A stretch of DNA of 12,455 bases from an uncultured Erysipelotrichaceae bacterium (GTDB lineage Bacteria; Bacillota_I; Bacilli_A; Erysipelotrichales; Erysipelotrichaceae): the NCBI GenBank assembly GCA_937902945.1, contig CALEMD010000117.1, positions 1-12,455 of the forward strand, written 5' to 3'. Of the stretch, positions 1 to 6,901 are shown piece after piece. Below the pieces are notes generated by a model, which worked only from the letters and a program-made list of their open reading frames with translations, was not told where the DNA came from and did not search any database. The position numbers and the translations under genes were made by a program. Each line of letters opens with the position of its first letter. Position 1 is the first letter of the stretch.

Positions 1-168
1 CCTCCAGGTCCTATTATGAATCCAGGGAGTGCGGCTCTTGATGCAGTTTTGAATCCAACAAAGAGCAATTATTATTACTTTATGGCAGATGTCTACGGCG
101 ATGGAGCAGTTCACTATGCTGAAACATATCAGGAACACGAGGCAAATGTTCAGAAGTATCTGCGATGA
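1..168 (+). CDS. mltG: Endolytic murein transglycosylase MltG, C-terminal fragment
   Basis: Partial gene, open at the left edge; only the last 55 codons are present, ending in TGA at 166-168. MltG is a single-pass membrane enzyme that cuts nascent peptidoglycan glycan strands and sets their length. The fragment opens with PPGPIMNPG, followed by ALDAVLNP and YYYFMADVYGDG and then a HYAETYQEHEANV tail. This matches the family's conserved C-terminal end (PPGPI-NPG, A-NP, YLYFVA, and a final T-x-EH-x-x-V). The catalytic glutamate lies upstream and is outside the window. The stop overlaps the next start as ATGA (165-168), which suggests translational coupling. Neighbours udk and greA also follow mltG in Bacillus-type genomes, which supports the call. 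Confidence 0.9.
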   Translation, partial: PPGPIMNPGSAALDAVLNPTKSNYYYFMADVYGDGAVHYAETYQEHEANVQKYLR

Positions 169-639
169 ATAGAATGACACTGGCATATCTGATCCAAGAC
201 GAAAAATGGCTGATGCTTCTGCGCAACAAGAAAAAGAATGATATCAACGAAGGCAAATGGATCGGTGTAGGCGGCAAGATTGAAGATGGTGAAACACCGA
301 AGCAGGGGATAGTCAGAGAGATATTGGAAGAAACTGGTTTTGTATGCAAAAACCCTGTGTTCCGAGGAATTCTCTATTTTCAATACGAAGAAAAAGAAAT
401 ATGACAAGATTTGGGTTTATACCAGCAGTTCCTTCACCGGTACGCAAAAAGAATGCATTGAAGGAACATTGGAATGGATTGAAAAGGACAAAGTATTGAG
501 TTTGCCTTTGTGGGAAGGGGATATTCCATTTCTTAAAATTCTTCTTGAGGGCAATGAAAATCCATTCTGCATGCAGCTGCTTTACAGCAAAGATGGAAAA
601 CTAATAGAAGCAATTCAAAAGGAGGCGGAACTAGAATGA
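165..639 (+). pseudogene. Nudix (MutT-type) hydrolase, probable 8-oxo-dGTP diphosphatase, broken by a +1 frameshift
   Basis: The first part (165-404, 79 codons) starts at the ATG overlapping the mltG stop and carries a complete Nudix box at residues 37-59 (G-x5-E-x7-REILEETGF). It then stops at TGA 402-404. The rest of the family fold (YDKIWVYTS, ECIEGTLEWI, KVLSLPLWEGD, FLKILLEG) continues one frame over and ends at 639. Removing one A from the A5 run at 391-395 joins them as EEKKYDKIWVY and gives a normal 157-residue protein. An intact protein would remove oxidised nucleotides such as 8-oxo-dGTP. As written, the product ends soon after the Nudix box and lacks the second half of the fold. 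It may be a real pseudogene or a consensus error. The needed shift is +1, so a -1 slippery site would not repair it. The stop overlaps udk as ATGA at 636-639. Confidence 0.85.
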
Positions 640-1268
640 ACAAACCGATTATTATAGGAATTGCAGGCGGCAGTGCTTCTGGCAAGACAACGCTTGCAGA
701 GAAAATCAAGGAAACATTTGCTGATGAAAAGTCAGTTGTCATACTGAGACAGGATTCCTATTATAAAGATCAGTCTGAGATGTCTTTCGAACAGCGTCTG
801 GAAACAAATTATGATCATCCATTCGCTTTCGATAATGATTTGCTGATTGAGCAGATTCATCAGCTGATGAGCGGGCAGTGCATTGAAAGGCCGATCTATG
901 ATTTTGTTCATTATACAAGAAGTACCGCATCTGAAACGGTGTACCCAAGCGATGTTATTGTACTAGAGGGACTGTTTGTACTAGAAGATGAGAAAATCAG
1001 AGAATTGCTGAATATTAAAGCCTTTGTTGAAACAGCAGCAGATGTACGGTTTATACGCCGTCTGCTCCGTGATGTAAAAGAAAGAGGCCGTTCTCTTGAT
1101 TCAGTAGTTACTCAGTACATGAACACTGTGCGGGTTATGCATGACAGTTTTATAGAGCCAAGCAAACGTTATGCAGACATAATTATACCTGAAGGCGGGA
1201 AAAATACAGTGGCTGTAGATCTTTTGACAACAAAAATCAGTAGCATCATTCATCATACAATGCTATAA
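636..1268 (+). CDS. udk: Uridine kinase
   Basis: Phosphorylates uridine and cytidine to UMP and CMP in the cytosolic pyrimidine salvage pathway. The 210-residue length is normal for the family. A P-loop is visible at residues 11-19 (GGSASGKTT), followed by the substrate-site QDSYYKD (39-45; Asp40 is the likely catalytic base) and NYDHPFAFD (58-66). Further on come the YDFVHYTR segment, VIVLEGLFVL (Walker B-like) and the lid segment RLLRDVKERGRS, all typical of uridine kinase/phosphoribulokinase proteins. The start ATG lies in an ATGA overlap with the Nudix stop, and a strong AAGGAGG sits about 10 bases upstream. udk directly upstream of greA is the same order as in Bacillus. The sequence looks intact. 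Confidence 0.97.
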   Translation: MNKPIIIGIAGGSASGKTTLAEKIKETFADEKSVVILRQDSYYKDQSEMSFEQRLETNYDHPFAFDNDLLIEQIHQLMSGQCIERPIYDFVHYTRSTASETVYPSDVIVLEGLFVLEDEKIRELLNIKAFVETAADVRFIRRLLRDVKERGRSLDSVVTQYMNTVRVMHDSFIEPSKRYADIIIPEGGKNTVAVDLLTTKISSIIHHTML

Positions 1269-1269
1269 T
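1261..1269 (+). promoter_or_regulatory. Extended -10 promoter for greA
   Basis: TGCTATAAT is a perfect extended -10 element (TGnTATAAT). It overlaps the udk stop codon at 1266-1268 and lies 25 bases before the greA ATG. No good -35 hexamer is present at 16-18 bases, which an extended -10 can tolerate. Transcription would start near 1276, leaving a short leader that holds the AAAGGAG at 1281-1287. It is inferred from sequence only. Confidence 0.55.
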
Positions 1270-1294
1270 TACGACGCAAAAAAGGAGTAAAAAC

Positions 1295-1756
1295 ATGTCT
1301 GAATCCAAAATCTATGTAACAGAAGAAGGTCTTAAGAAGCTTCAGGATGAATATGAAAATCTTGTCCATGTTGTCAGAGAAGAGGTAAAGAGCGAACTGA
1401 AAGAAGCTCGCGCACTTGGTGATCTATCGGATTATGATGCAGCCCGTGAACGTCAGGCTCAGGTTGAAGCTAGAATCACTGAACTTGAAGGAATGATCAA
1501 CAACCATGAAATTATAAACACGAAAAAGAACGGATCTAAAACGGTTCGCATCGGCGGAACAGTGACTATTGAATTTCTAGATACAAAACAAGAAGCAACC
1601 TATACAATTGTCGGCAGTACTGAAGCTGATCCAATAAATGGGAAGCTTTCAAATGAATCACCGCTGGCTCAGGCAATTCTTGACAAAAAAGCTGGAGTTA
1701 CGGTAACTGTCAATGTAAAGAAACCTTATAAAGTCATCATTGTGAATGTAAAGTAA
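1295..1756 (+). CDS. greA: Transcription elongation factor GreA with a shortened catalytic tip
   Basis: GreA enters the secondary channel of RNA polymerase and stimulates cleavage of backtracked RNA. The 153-residue protein has an N-terminal antiparallel coiled coil (about residues 8-77) and a C-terminal FKBP-like domain (about 82-153, with GSTEADP and NESPLAQAI, both strongly conserved). The start has AAAGGAG 7 bases upstream. The coiled-coil tip is unusual. The family reads GDL-x-ENA-[DE]-Y-x-AA, but here it reads GDLSDYDAA (residues 42-50): three residues, ENA, are missing. The equivalent of E. coli Asp41 is kept (Asp43), but the position of Glu44 is deleted or replaced by Asp46. In Gre factors these two acids hold the catalytic metal at the polymerase active site. 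The protein may therefore bind polymerase but cleave poorly; that is inference. A terminator follows at 1781-1822. Confidence 0.95.
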   Translation: MSESKIYVTEEGLKKLQDEYENLVHVVREEVKSELKEARALGDLSDYDAARERQAQVEARITELEGMINNHEIINTKKNGSKTVRIGGTVTIEFLDTKQEATYTIVGSTEADPINGKLSNESPLAQAILDKKAGVTVTVNVKKPYKVIIVNVK

Positions 1757-1780
1757 GGATTTATCGTTTTTATACATATG

Positions 1781-1822
1781 AAATAAGCAGGAGGTCTTTA
1801 TGAGACATCTGCTTATTTTTTT
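1781..1822 (+). terminator. Rho-independent terminator of greA, overlapping the comEA start
   Basis: A 10-bp stem pairs 1781-1790 (AAATAAGCAG) with 1809-1818 (CTGCTTATTT), and an inner 4-bp stem pairs GTCT 1794-1797 with AGAC 1803-1806. A T7 run occupies 1816-1822, and its first bases also pair in the stem. This has the form of an intrinsic terminator placed 25 bases after the greA stop. The same hairpin contains AGGAGG (1789-1794) and puts the comEA ATG (1800-1802) in the apical loop. It could therefore both stop greA transcripts and mask comEA translation on any read-through RNA. Confidence 0.8.
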
Positions 1823-2281
1823 ATACTCATATTTTTAGCAATAGGAATAGAAATAAAGCCCATAAATATTGAGTCCTATAGAAAAAAAACAATTGAAGTT
1901 ACTGTAACTGGGGAAGTGGCGAAAGAAGGAACATATGAGCTTCCGATTTATTCATCAATACAGGAAGTACTGGATGCTGCCGGAGTTAAAGACACAGCTG
2001 ATCTTTCCGGAATCAATCCTCTTCTTCATCTGAATGATAAAGATACTGTATTCATTCCGTCTATTCATACAGATAGCAATAAATCAGAGATTAAAATATC
2101 CATTAATGCCGCTGATGCGGATACTCTTTGCACTTTGCCTGGAATCGGACCGCAGACTGCCGATAAAATCATTCAATATCGCATTCAGAACGGTCTGTTT
2201 CAATCATTGGAAGAACTCATGGATGTGTCTGGAATAGGTCCTGCTAAATTTGAAAAGATCAAGGAACTGATAAGACTTTGA
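1800..2281 (+). CDS. comEA: ComEA-like competence DNA receptor; start and body one base out of frame at a T7 run
   Basis: ComEA is the membrane-anchored double-stranded DNA receptor that passes DNA to ComEC. From 1916 on, the frame encodes an SLBB-like domain (TGEVAKEGTYELP to VFIP) and a double helix-hairpin-helix DNA-binding domain (ISINAADADTL, LPGIGPQTA, VSGIGPAKF). The membrane anchor lies upstream. ATG 1800 has AGGAGG 5 bases before it but reads only 12 codons (MRHLLIFLYSYF) and stops at 1836-1838. Shifting -1 at T_TTT_TTA (1817-1823), or adding one T to the T7 run, gives MRHLLIFL followed by ILIFLAIGIEIK and a seamless 160-residue protein with one N-terminal membrane helix. GTG 1916 would be a cytosolic form without the anchor and without a clear ribosome binding site. 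The gene may be decayed, recoded by slippage, or mis-assembled. It overlaps comEC by 4 bases. Confidence 0.85.
1817..1823 (+). promoter_or_regulatory. Candidate -1 slippery heptamer in comEA
   Basis: Read in the frame of ATG 1800, the codons are ATT TTT TTA, so 1817-1823 is T_TTT_TTA, the classical X_XXY_YYZ form (the same heptamer as in HIV-1 gag-pol). A -1 slip here enters exactly the frame of the ComEA body, and the zero-frame stop lies 12 bases downstream. The T7 run could also support RNA polymerase slippage. I could not identify a clear downstream stimulatory stem, so the function is unproven. Confidence 0.4.
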
Positions 2282-4203
2282 AAACTGTTGAAGATAATTC
2301 ACTTCTTTTAGCTGCTCTGATATTCCTAATACAGTGTACTGATGAGAAGATGATTTTAGCTGCGATAGCTGCAGGTTTATTTTTTTGGTATCTGCGGTTT
2401 CAGAAGCGAGGAATTCTAATTGTGTTTGCAGTATTTATGCTGATTCTTCCTGGCAGAATCATTCATCATGATGCTTCAGCTATGACAGCAGGAAGGGTGA
2501 TTGAAGTAAAAGAAAAATATATTGTCGTTCAGAATGGTTTCAATAAAGCAATTCTATATACTGAAGAGCAGCCCTTATTTGACAGCATAATCAAATTCGA
2601 TGCTGAATTGAATCCTATTGAAAAGACGCAAGGTTTCTTTAAGTTTGATTTTCAGGACTATTATTTACGGAAAGGAGTTGAATATGCAGGAACTGTTACC
2701 TCATATACTGTCTTAAAGCAGTTAATCAGCTTTCGTGCTTCTCTGCAGAATAAAATACAAAAATTTGATCGCCTATATGAAAAGGCAATGCTTAAAGGAA
2801 TACTTCTATCCATTCGTGCGGATGAAACAGGATTGAAAAGCATGTTGAATCAATCGGCGTTTGCGTTAGGAGGCATCCTTTCATTCCTATCATTTTGTTT
2901 AAAGTTCTTTTTTGATAGGAAACAGGTTAAGCAAATTATATTTGTATGTACTGCAATCCTGGCAATTCTTTATTCATTTCCGCTGTTACTCGTTCAGCGA
3001 ATCATTCTGCACTTGCTTGATAAACGCTGTGATCGTTTATCCGTTAAGTATGGAATTGGATTCAGTGTCATTATGATAATCTATCCTGAATCAGTCATCA
3101 GTGCAGCATTTCTGATCCCATGCATGTTTCGATTGACTCGATACTATTCTGTGCAGACAAAGAGAGTATCATTATTCTTTGGCATGATCATCCAGAGTAT
3201 TCTTTTTCAAAGCATAAATATCATTCAAATGCTTATTTATCCAGTTCTTTTAATGTTCCTCGGTATACTTTGGTTTGCGGCCCTGATTGCTGTATTTATA
3301 CCTACAGACATTTTTTTTCAAATGGTAAGGCAAGCAGATGCCATCCTTTCATACGCAATGATATTTTCAATGCCTGGCAGTGTTATGGGATTTGGATTAG
3401 CTGCTTACTGCAGTTTATTGCTTCTTTTAAGAAAAAGTCGATATTTTTGGAATGCAGCTATTGCAATGCTTCTTCTTTTTCAGGTTACTGGGATGTTTCA
3501 TCCTCTTGCAGAATGCACATTTATCAATGTCGGACAAGGGGATTGCATCCTGATAAGAGCTCCTTTCAACATGCACAATATTCTGATAGATACTGGAAAA
3601 CCTTCACAGCTGAACACTGTGCAGACATATCTGAATGCTAAATCTATCACTGAACTTCATACTATGATCATTACGCACAGTGATTCAGATCACAGCGGAA
3701 ATGCCGAAATACTATCAGAATCTTTTCATACAAGTCAGTATATTCCTAACCATACCGCAGAAATTGCCGCCGGCCCATTTATGTTTTATGACTTAAATAC
3801 TATAGCGAATGAGGATCAGAACCAGTCATCAATCGTAATTTTTACAGAAATAAATAAGCTGAAAATCCTACTGATGGGTGATGCTGATAAAATAACAGAA
3901 GAAGAAATCATACGCAATTTTGGAAATCTAGAGGCTGATATTCTTAAGCTTTCACATCATGGCAGTAAAACCGGATCATCAGATAAATTCTTAAATCAAG
4001 TAAAACCAAGCTTAGCTGTTATTTCATGCGGTTCATATAATCTATATCACCATCCAAGCATAGAAACGATGAAAAAGCTGGAAATCCGTGATATTCAGAA
4101 TGTCCTAACAAAATCGGATGGCGATATAAGTATTTTCTTTTTGCCTGGATTAAATTTATTTCTGACCAGTACAGGTAAAATTGGTATAATACCATCGATA
4201 TGA
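2278..4203 (+). CDS. comEC: ComEC/Rec2 competence membrane channel with metallo-beta-lactamase domain
   Basis: ComEC forms the inner-membrane channel for single-stranded DNA uptake, and its C-terminal domain is a nuclease candidate. This 641-residue protein shows an N-terminal membrane pair, then a DUF4131/OB-like segment (about residues 65-140, ending FDFQDYYLRKGVEYAG). A long multi-helix region follows (about 185-400), and then the metallo-beta-lactamase domain from about 412. That domain has VGQGD (418-422), the metal motif THSDSDHSGN (466-475), MGDAD, and LSHHGSKTGSS (558-568). The start is TTG at 2278, overlapping the comEA stop, with AAGGA at 2261-2265; no in-frame ATG fits better. The protein is about 100 residues shorter than the Bacillus one, and the usual ISGLH motif of the competence domain reads NQSAFALGG here. 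It is followed by holA in an ATGA overlap. There is no comEB. Confidence 0.93.
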   Translation: MKTVEDNSLLLAALIFLIQCTDEKMILAAIAAGLFFWYLRFQKRGILIVFAVFMLILPGRIIHHDASAMTAGRVIEVKEKYIVVQNGFNKAILYTEEQPLFDSIIKFDAELNPIEKTQGFFKFDFQDYYLRKGVEYAGTVTSYTVLKQLISFRASLQNKIQKFDRLYEKAMLKGILLSIRADETGLKSMLNQSAFALGGILSFLSFCLKFFFDRKQVKQIIFVCTAILAILYSFPLLLVQRIILHLLDKRCDRLSVKYGIGFSVIMIIYPESVISAAFLIPCMFRLTRYYSVQTKRVSLFFGMIIQSILFQSINIIQMLIYPVLLMFLGILWFAALIAVFIPTDIFFQMVRQADAILSYAMIFSMPGSVMGFGLAAYCSLLLLLRKSRYFWNAAIAMLLLFQVTGMFHPLAECTFINVGQGDCILIRAPFNMHNILIDTGKPSQLNTVQTYLNAKSITELHTMIITHSDSDHSGNAEILSESFHTSQYIPNHTAEIAAGPFMFYDLNTIANEDQNQSSIVIFTEINKLKILLMGDADKITEEEIIRNFGNLEADILKLSHHGSKTGSSDKFLNQVKPSLAVISCGSYNLYHHPSIETMKKLEIRDIQNVLTKSDGDISIFFLPGLNLFLTSTGKIGIIPSI

Positions 4204-5234
4204 TAACCGTTATACATGGTGATGAAATTTACGCTCTGACACAGGAAAAAGAGCGTATACTGCAGAAAGATGCAAAAGATGGAGATCTAAGCGATGTCGT
4301 CGAAATTGATGCCTCAGACTCCCATATGAATCTTATGCAGGCTATACAGGAATGCGATTGCATGCCGTTTTTTCATGAGAAACGGCTGGTCATAATGAAC
4401 AATCCTTACTTTCTGAAAAATGCACCAAAACAAGTCGCTGCCGATGCAGCATCAAAAACTGCAAAAAAGAACAATAAGAACAATACTCCCGCAGACCCAA
4501 ATGTGATTTTAGAAAACTATCTGGCGAATCCAAATGAGACAACAGATCTTGTATTTTTCTGCAGCGGGTATACAGCCAACAGCAATAAGAAAGAAACGAA
4601 GCTTCTGAAAAAATACAATGCAAAATTTGTACAATGCTGCCGACTTGATGAAGCTGGATTTCAAAGAAGAACCGATGAAGCACTGCAAAGAGAGCATCTT
4701 CATCTGAACAAAGAGGCAAGAACAGAACTGCTGGAACGTCTAGGAAACAGATTGGATCTGCTTTACAGAGCTATAGACAAACTTTTTCTTTATGGAGAAA
4801 AGAATCTAAATGCGGAAGACATCAAAAACTTAATAGATGAAAACCCTGATCTGGACATATGGAAACTTGGACAGGTATTTCTTACCGGAAGCATATCTGA
4901 TATATTGAATTGCACTGAAGATATGATCCGTCATGGATATACATATACTGGATTGCTGCCAATGCTAGCATCACGTCTGAGAACTCTTTACAGTTTTAAA
5001 AAATTAAAAGAATTGGGCATGAATAATGATCAGATAGCATCCTACACAAAGAAAACACCAGGTCATGTCTATCATGGTCTGATGGATTGTGATCATATCA
5101 GCAGCAGAGTTCTTCTATGCAGCCTAAAAAATCTTGCTGATCTTGACCAGGGAATTAAGCAGGGAATCATCGATGAACGTGAAGGATATGAATTGATGAT
5201 TCTCAAGAAGGGAAGAAAACATGCAGTCAATTAA
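4200..5234 (+). CDS. holA: DNA polymerase III, delta subunit
   Basis: HolA is the clamp-loader subunit that opens the beta sliding clamp during chromosome replication. The 344-residue length is normal. Visible family features are the N-terminal VIHGDEIYALTQEKERI, the clamp-contact region around CDCMPFFHEKRLVIMNNPYF (53-71), the LVFFCSGYT strand, the KLLKKYNAKFVQC segment and the C-terminal GYTYTGLLPMLASRLRTLY helix. An extra lysine/asparagine/alanine-rich linker at about residues 75-100 separates the first strands, and its sequence is low complexity. The position after comEC is the common Firmicutes order. The start ATG overlaps the comEC stop (ATGA at 4200-4203), and the end overlaps the next gene by 14 bases. 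rpsT, often found next to holA, is not here. Confidence 0.93.
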   Translation: MITVIHGDEIYALTQEKERILQKDAKDGDLSDVVEIDASDSHMNLMQAIQECDCMPFFHEKRLVIMNNPYFLKNAPKQVAADAASKTAKKNNKNNTPADPNVILENYLANPNETTDLVFFCSGYTANSNKKETKLLKKYNAKFVQCCRLDEAGFQRRTDEALQREHLHLNKEARTELLERLGNRLDLLYRAIDKLFLYGEKNLNAEDIKNLIDENPDLDIWKLGQVFLTGSISDILNCTEDMIRHGYTYTGLLPMLASRLRTLYSFKKLKELGMNNDQIASYTKKTPGHVYHGLMDCDHISSRVLLCSLKNLADLDQGIKQGIIDEREGYELMILKKGRKHAVN

Positions 5235-6420
5235 AGAGCTTTATAAAATAGGAAGGGGTCCAAGCAGTTCGCATACGCTAGCACCTGAAAGAGCGTGTAT
5301 TCTTTTCAGCAAAGAGTTCGGTAAGCAGTTCAGTTATGAAGTTGAACTCTATGGTTCTCTTTCGCTGACAGGAAAAGGACATTGTACTGATCAGATCATT
5401 AAAGAAACCCTTCCGGGACCTTGCGCTGTATCTTTTAAAAGAGACTGGGATGAATCATTTCCGAATGGATTCTATCTGAAGTCATTTGATGAAAACCATA
5501 ATCTGACGCACAGCTGGACTGTATTCTCTATTGGCGGCGGCAGTATATCCATTAAAGAAAAACCTGTTACTTACAATGATGAAGTCTATCCTGAAACATC
5601 ATATAACGATGTCGTGATTTATATGACAGAAAATCATTGTACAATTCCAGAATATATCTATCATTACGAACCGAATATTGATGCATATATGAAAACAGTA
5701 CTGACAGCAATGCTTGACTGCGTTGAAAGGGGATTGCATGCAGAAGGTATTCTGCCTGGAAGACTGCAGCTGCAGCGCTCTGCTAAGAAACTTATGCAGC
5801 AGGCTGAAGAAGCAGATTCTGAGAACAGTCAGAAACTGAGACTTATGGCATATGCATATGCAGCAAGTGAAGAGAATGCTGCCGGGCATAGTGCAGTAAC
5901 AGCACCGACACTTGGCGCATGCGGAGTTATGGCATCCTTAATGTACTACGCTTCAAAAGATCTTCATATTGAAGAGGAATGTCTGATTCATGCACTTTTG
6001 TGCGGCGGTCTTTTCGGAAATCTAATTAAGACAAATGCAACAATTTCTGGAGCAGTGGGAGGCTGTCAGGCAGAAGTAGGCACTGCAGTTTCAATGGCGA
6101 GTGCTGCTTTTGCTTATCTGAATCAGGCAAGCAGTGACCAGATTGAGTATGCGGCTGAAATTGGAATGGAGCATCTGTTAGGACTTACATGCGATCCAAT
6201 CGGTGGGTATGTAATGATTCCATGCATTGAACGCAATGCAATGGGAATCTTAAGAGCAATTGATGCTGCAGTCCTATCCATGCACATGAGTCGGATAAAG
6301 CATCATATGATTTCATTTGATACAGTTGTTAAGACAATGCAGAAAACCGGTCAGATGATCCCAATTCAGCTGAAAGAAACTTCTGAAGGCGGTCTGGCTA
6401 AGGAATACGAGCATGAGTGA
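5221..6420 (+). CDS. sdaA: L-serine ammonia-lyase (iron-sulfur L-serine dehydratase), single-chain form
   Basis: Converts L-serine to pyruvate and ammonia using a [4Fe-4S] cluster rather than pyridoxal phosphate. At 399 residues the beta and alpha parts are fused. The N-terminal signature GPSSSHT is at residues 13-19, and the glycine-rich SIGGGSI lies near 105. The alpha part carries NAAGHSAVTAPTLGACG, then GAVGGCQAEVG, LTCDPIGG and IPCIERNAMG. Cys282, Cys324 and Cys335 are spaced 42 and 11 apart, which matches the three cluster cysteines I recall from the Legionella enzyme; the C-terminal cysteine of that enzyme is absent (the chain ends EYEHE). The start at 5221 lies inside the end of holA, preceded by AAGAAGGGA. 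It overlaps the next gene by 8 bases. In a fermentative gut bacterium this would feed serine into pyruvate (inference). Confidence 0.95.
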   Translation: MQSIKELYKIGRGPSSSHTLAPERACILFSKEFGKQFSYEVELYGSLSLTGKGHCTDQIIKETLPGPCAVSFKRDWDESFPNGFYLKSFDENHNLTHSWTVFSIGGGSISIKEKPVTYNDEVYPETSYNDVVIYMTENHCTIPEYIYHYEPNIDAYMKTVLTAMLDCVERGLHAEGILPGRLQLQRSAKKLMQQAEEADSENSQKLRLMAYAYAASEENAAGHSAVTAPTLGACGVMASLMYYASKDLHIEEECLIHALLCGGLFGNLIKTNATISGAVGGCQAEVGTAVSMASAAFAYLNQASSDQIEYAAEIGMEHLLGLTCDPIGGYVMIPCIERNAMGILRAIDAAVLSMHMSRIKHHMISFDTVVKTMQKTGQMIPIQLKETSEGGLAKEYEHE

Positions 6421-6901
6421 ACGGGTTGTTGTACATACATTTCCTGCTTTATACGACAATCATTCAAAAGTACTGATTCTCGGTTCATTTCCATCAAGAA
6501 TCTCTCGTGAACTGCAATTCTATTATGCAAATAGAACCAATCGATTCTGGAGTGTGATGGAACACATCTACAATCAGCAAATAGCAGATAGAATGCAGTT
6601 CTGTCATAAACATAGAATTGCTTTATGGGATGTGATTGCTTCATGTTCAATTAAGGGCAGTTCAGATAGTTCTATTCAGAATATACAGATTAACCCAATT
6701 GCTGAACTGGTGAATGCGAGTTCAATAGAAACTGTATTTACAACAGGGAAGAAAGCTGAACAGCTTTATAGAAAGTATATTGATATTTCAATTCCGCTGA
6801 TTCCTCTGCCAAGTACATCAGCGGCTAATGCTGCCATGCGGCTGGATGATCTGATTGATGCTTACAGGATCATCAAGGAGTACACAGATGAAGAAAATTG
6901 A
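6413..6901 (+). CDS. DNA-deoxyinosine glycosylase, uracil-DNA glycosylase superfamily (family 6)
   Basis: A base-excision repair enzyme expected to remove hypoxanthine (deaminated adenine) from DNA. The 162-residue length fits this short single-domain family. The N-terminal motif LILGSFPSRISRE (21-33) and FYYANRTNRFW (36-46) match the family 6 signature LILGSFPS...SRE..FYY...NRFW; an asparagine in this region is the proposed catalytic residue. Next come ALWDVIASCSIKGSSDSSI, the TTGKKA strand and the final loop LPSTSAAN (132-139), which corresponds to the LPSTSPAN motif. The start ATG 6413 overlaps the dehydratase end by 8 bases, and the end overlaps the U32 gene by 14. Its placement inside a metabolic operon says little about function. 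Confidence 0.88.
   Translation: MSERVVVHTFPALYDNHSKVLILGSFPSRISRELQFYYANRTNRFWSVMEHIYNQQIADRMQFCHKHRIALWDVIASCSIKGSSDSSIQNIQINPIAELVNASSIETVFTTGKKAEQLYRKYIDISIPLIPLPSTSAANAAMRLDDLIDAYRIIKEYTDEEN

Noticed and set aside
385..405. Programmed -1 frameshifting in the Nudix gene
   Set aside because: The join requires a +1 shift, and the sequence G AAA AAG is not a matching +1 recoding site with a rare or stop codon at the shift.
1224..1269. TTGACA at 1224-1229 paired with TATAAT at 1264-1269 as a classical promoter for greA
   Set aside because: The spacer is 34 bases, far beyond the usable 16-19; the TATAAT is better explained as an extended -10.
1916..2281. comEA starting at GTG 1916 as an intact 121-residue protein
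   Set aside because: It begins inside the SLBB-like domain, lacks the membrane anchor that the same open frame encodes upstream, and has no clear ribosome binding site.
3120..3641. 173-codon open frame inside comEC
   Set aside because: It is fully inside comEC in another frame, rich in Cys, His and Ser with no family motif, and has no ribosome binding site; a shadow frame.
4390..4719. Minus-strand frames opposite holA, and similar ones opposite most other genes
   Set aside because: They all lie antisense to well-supported genes, have shadow-type composition and show no domain or initiation signal.
6855..6887. Upstream start for the U32 protein at 6855
   Set aside because: It adds 11 residues unlike the family and lies within the glycosylase gene; ATG 6888 has a well-placed AAGGAG and begins with the conserved N terminus.
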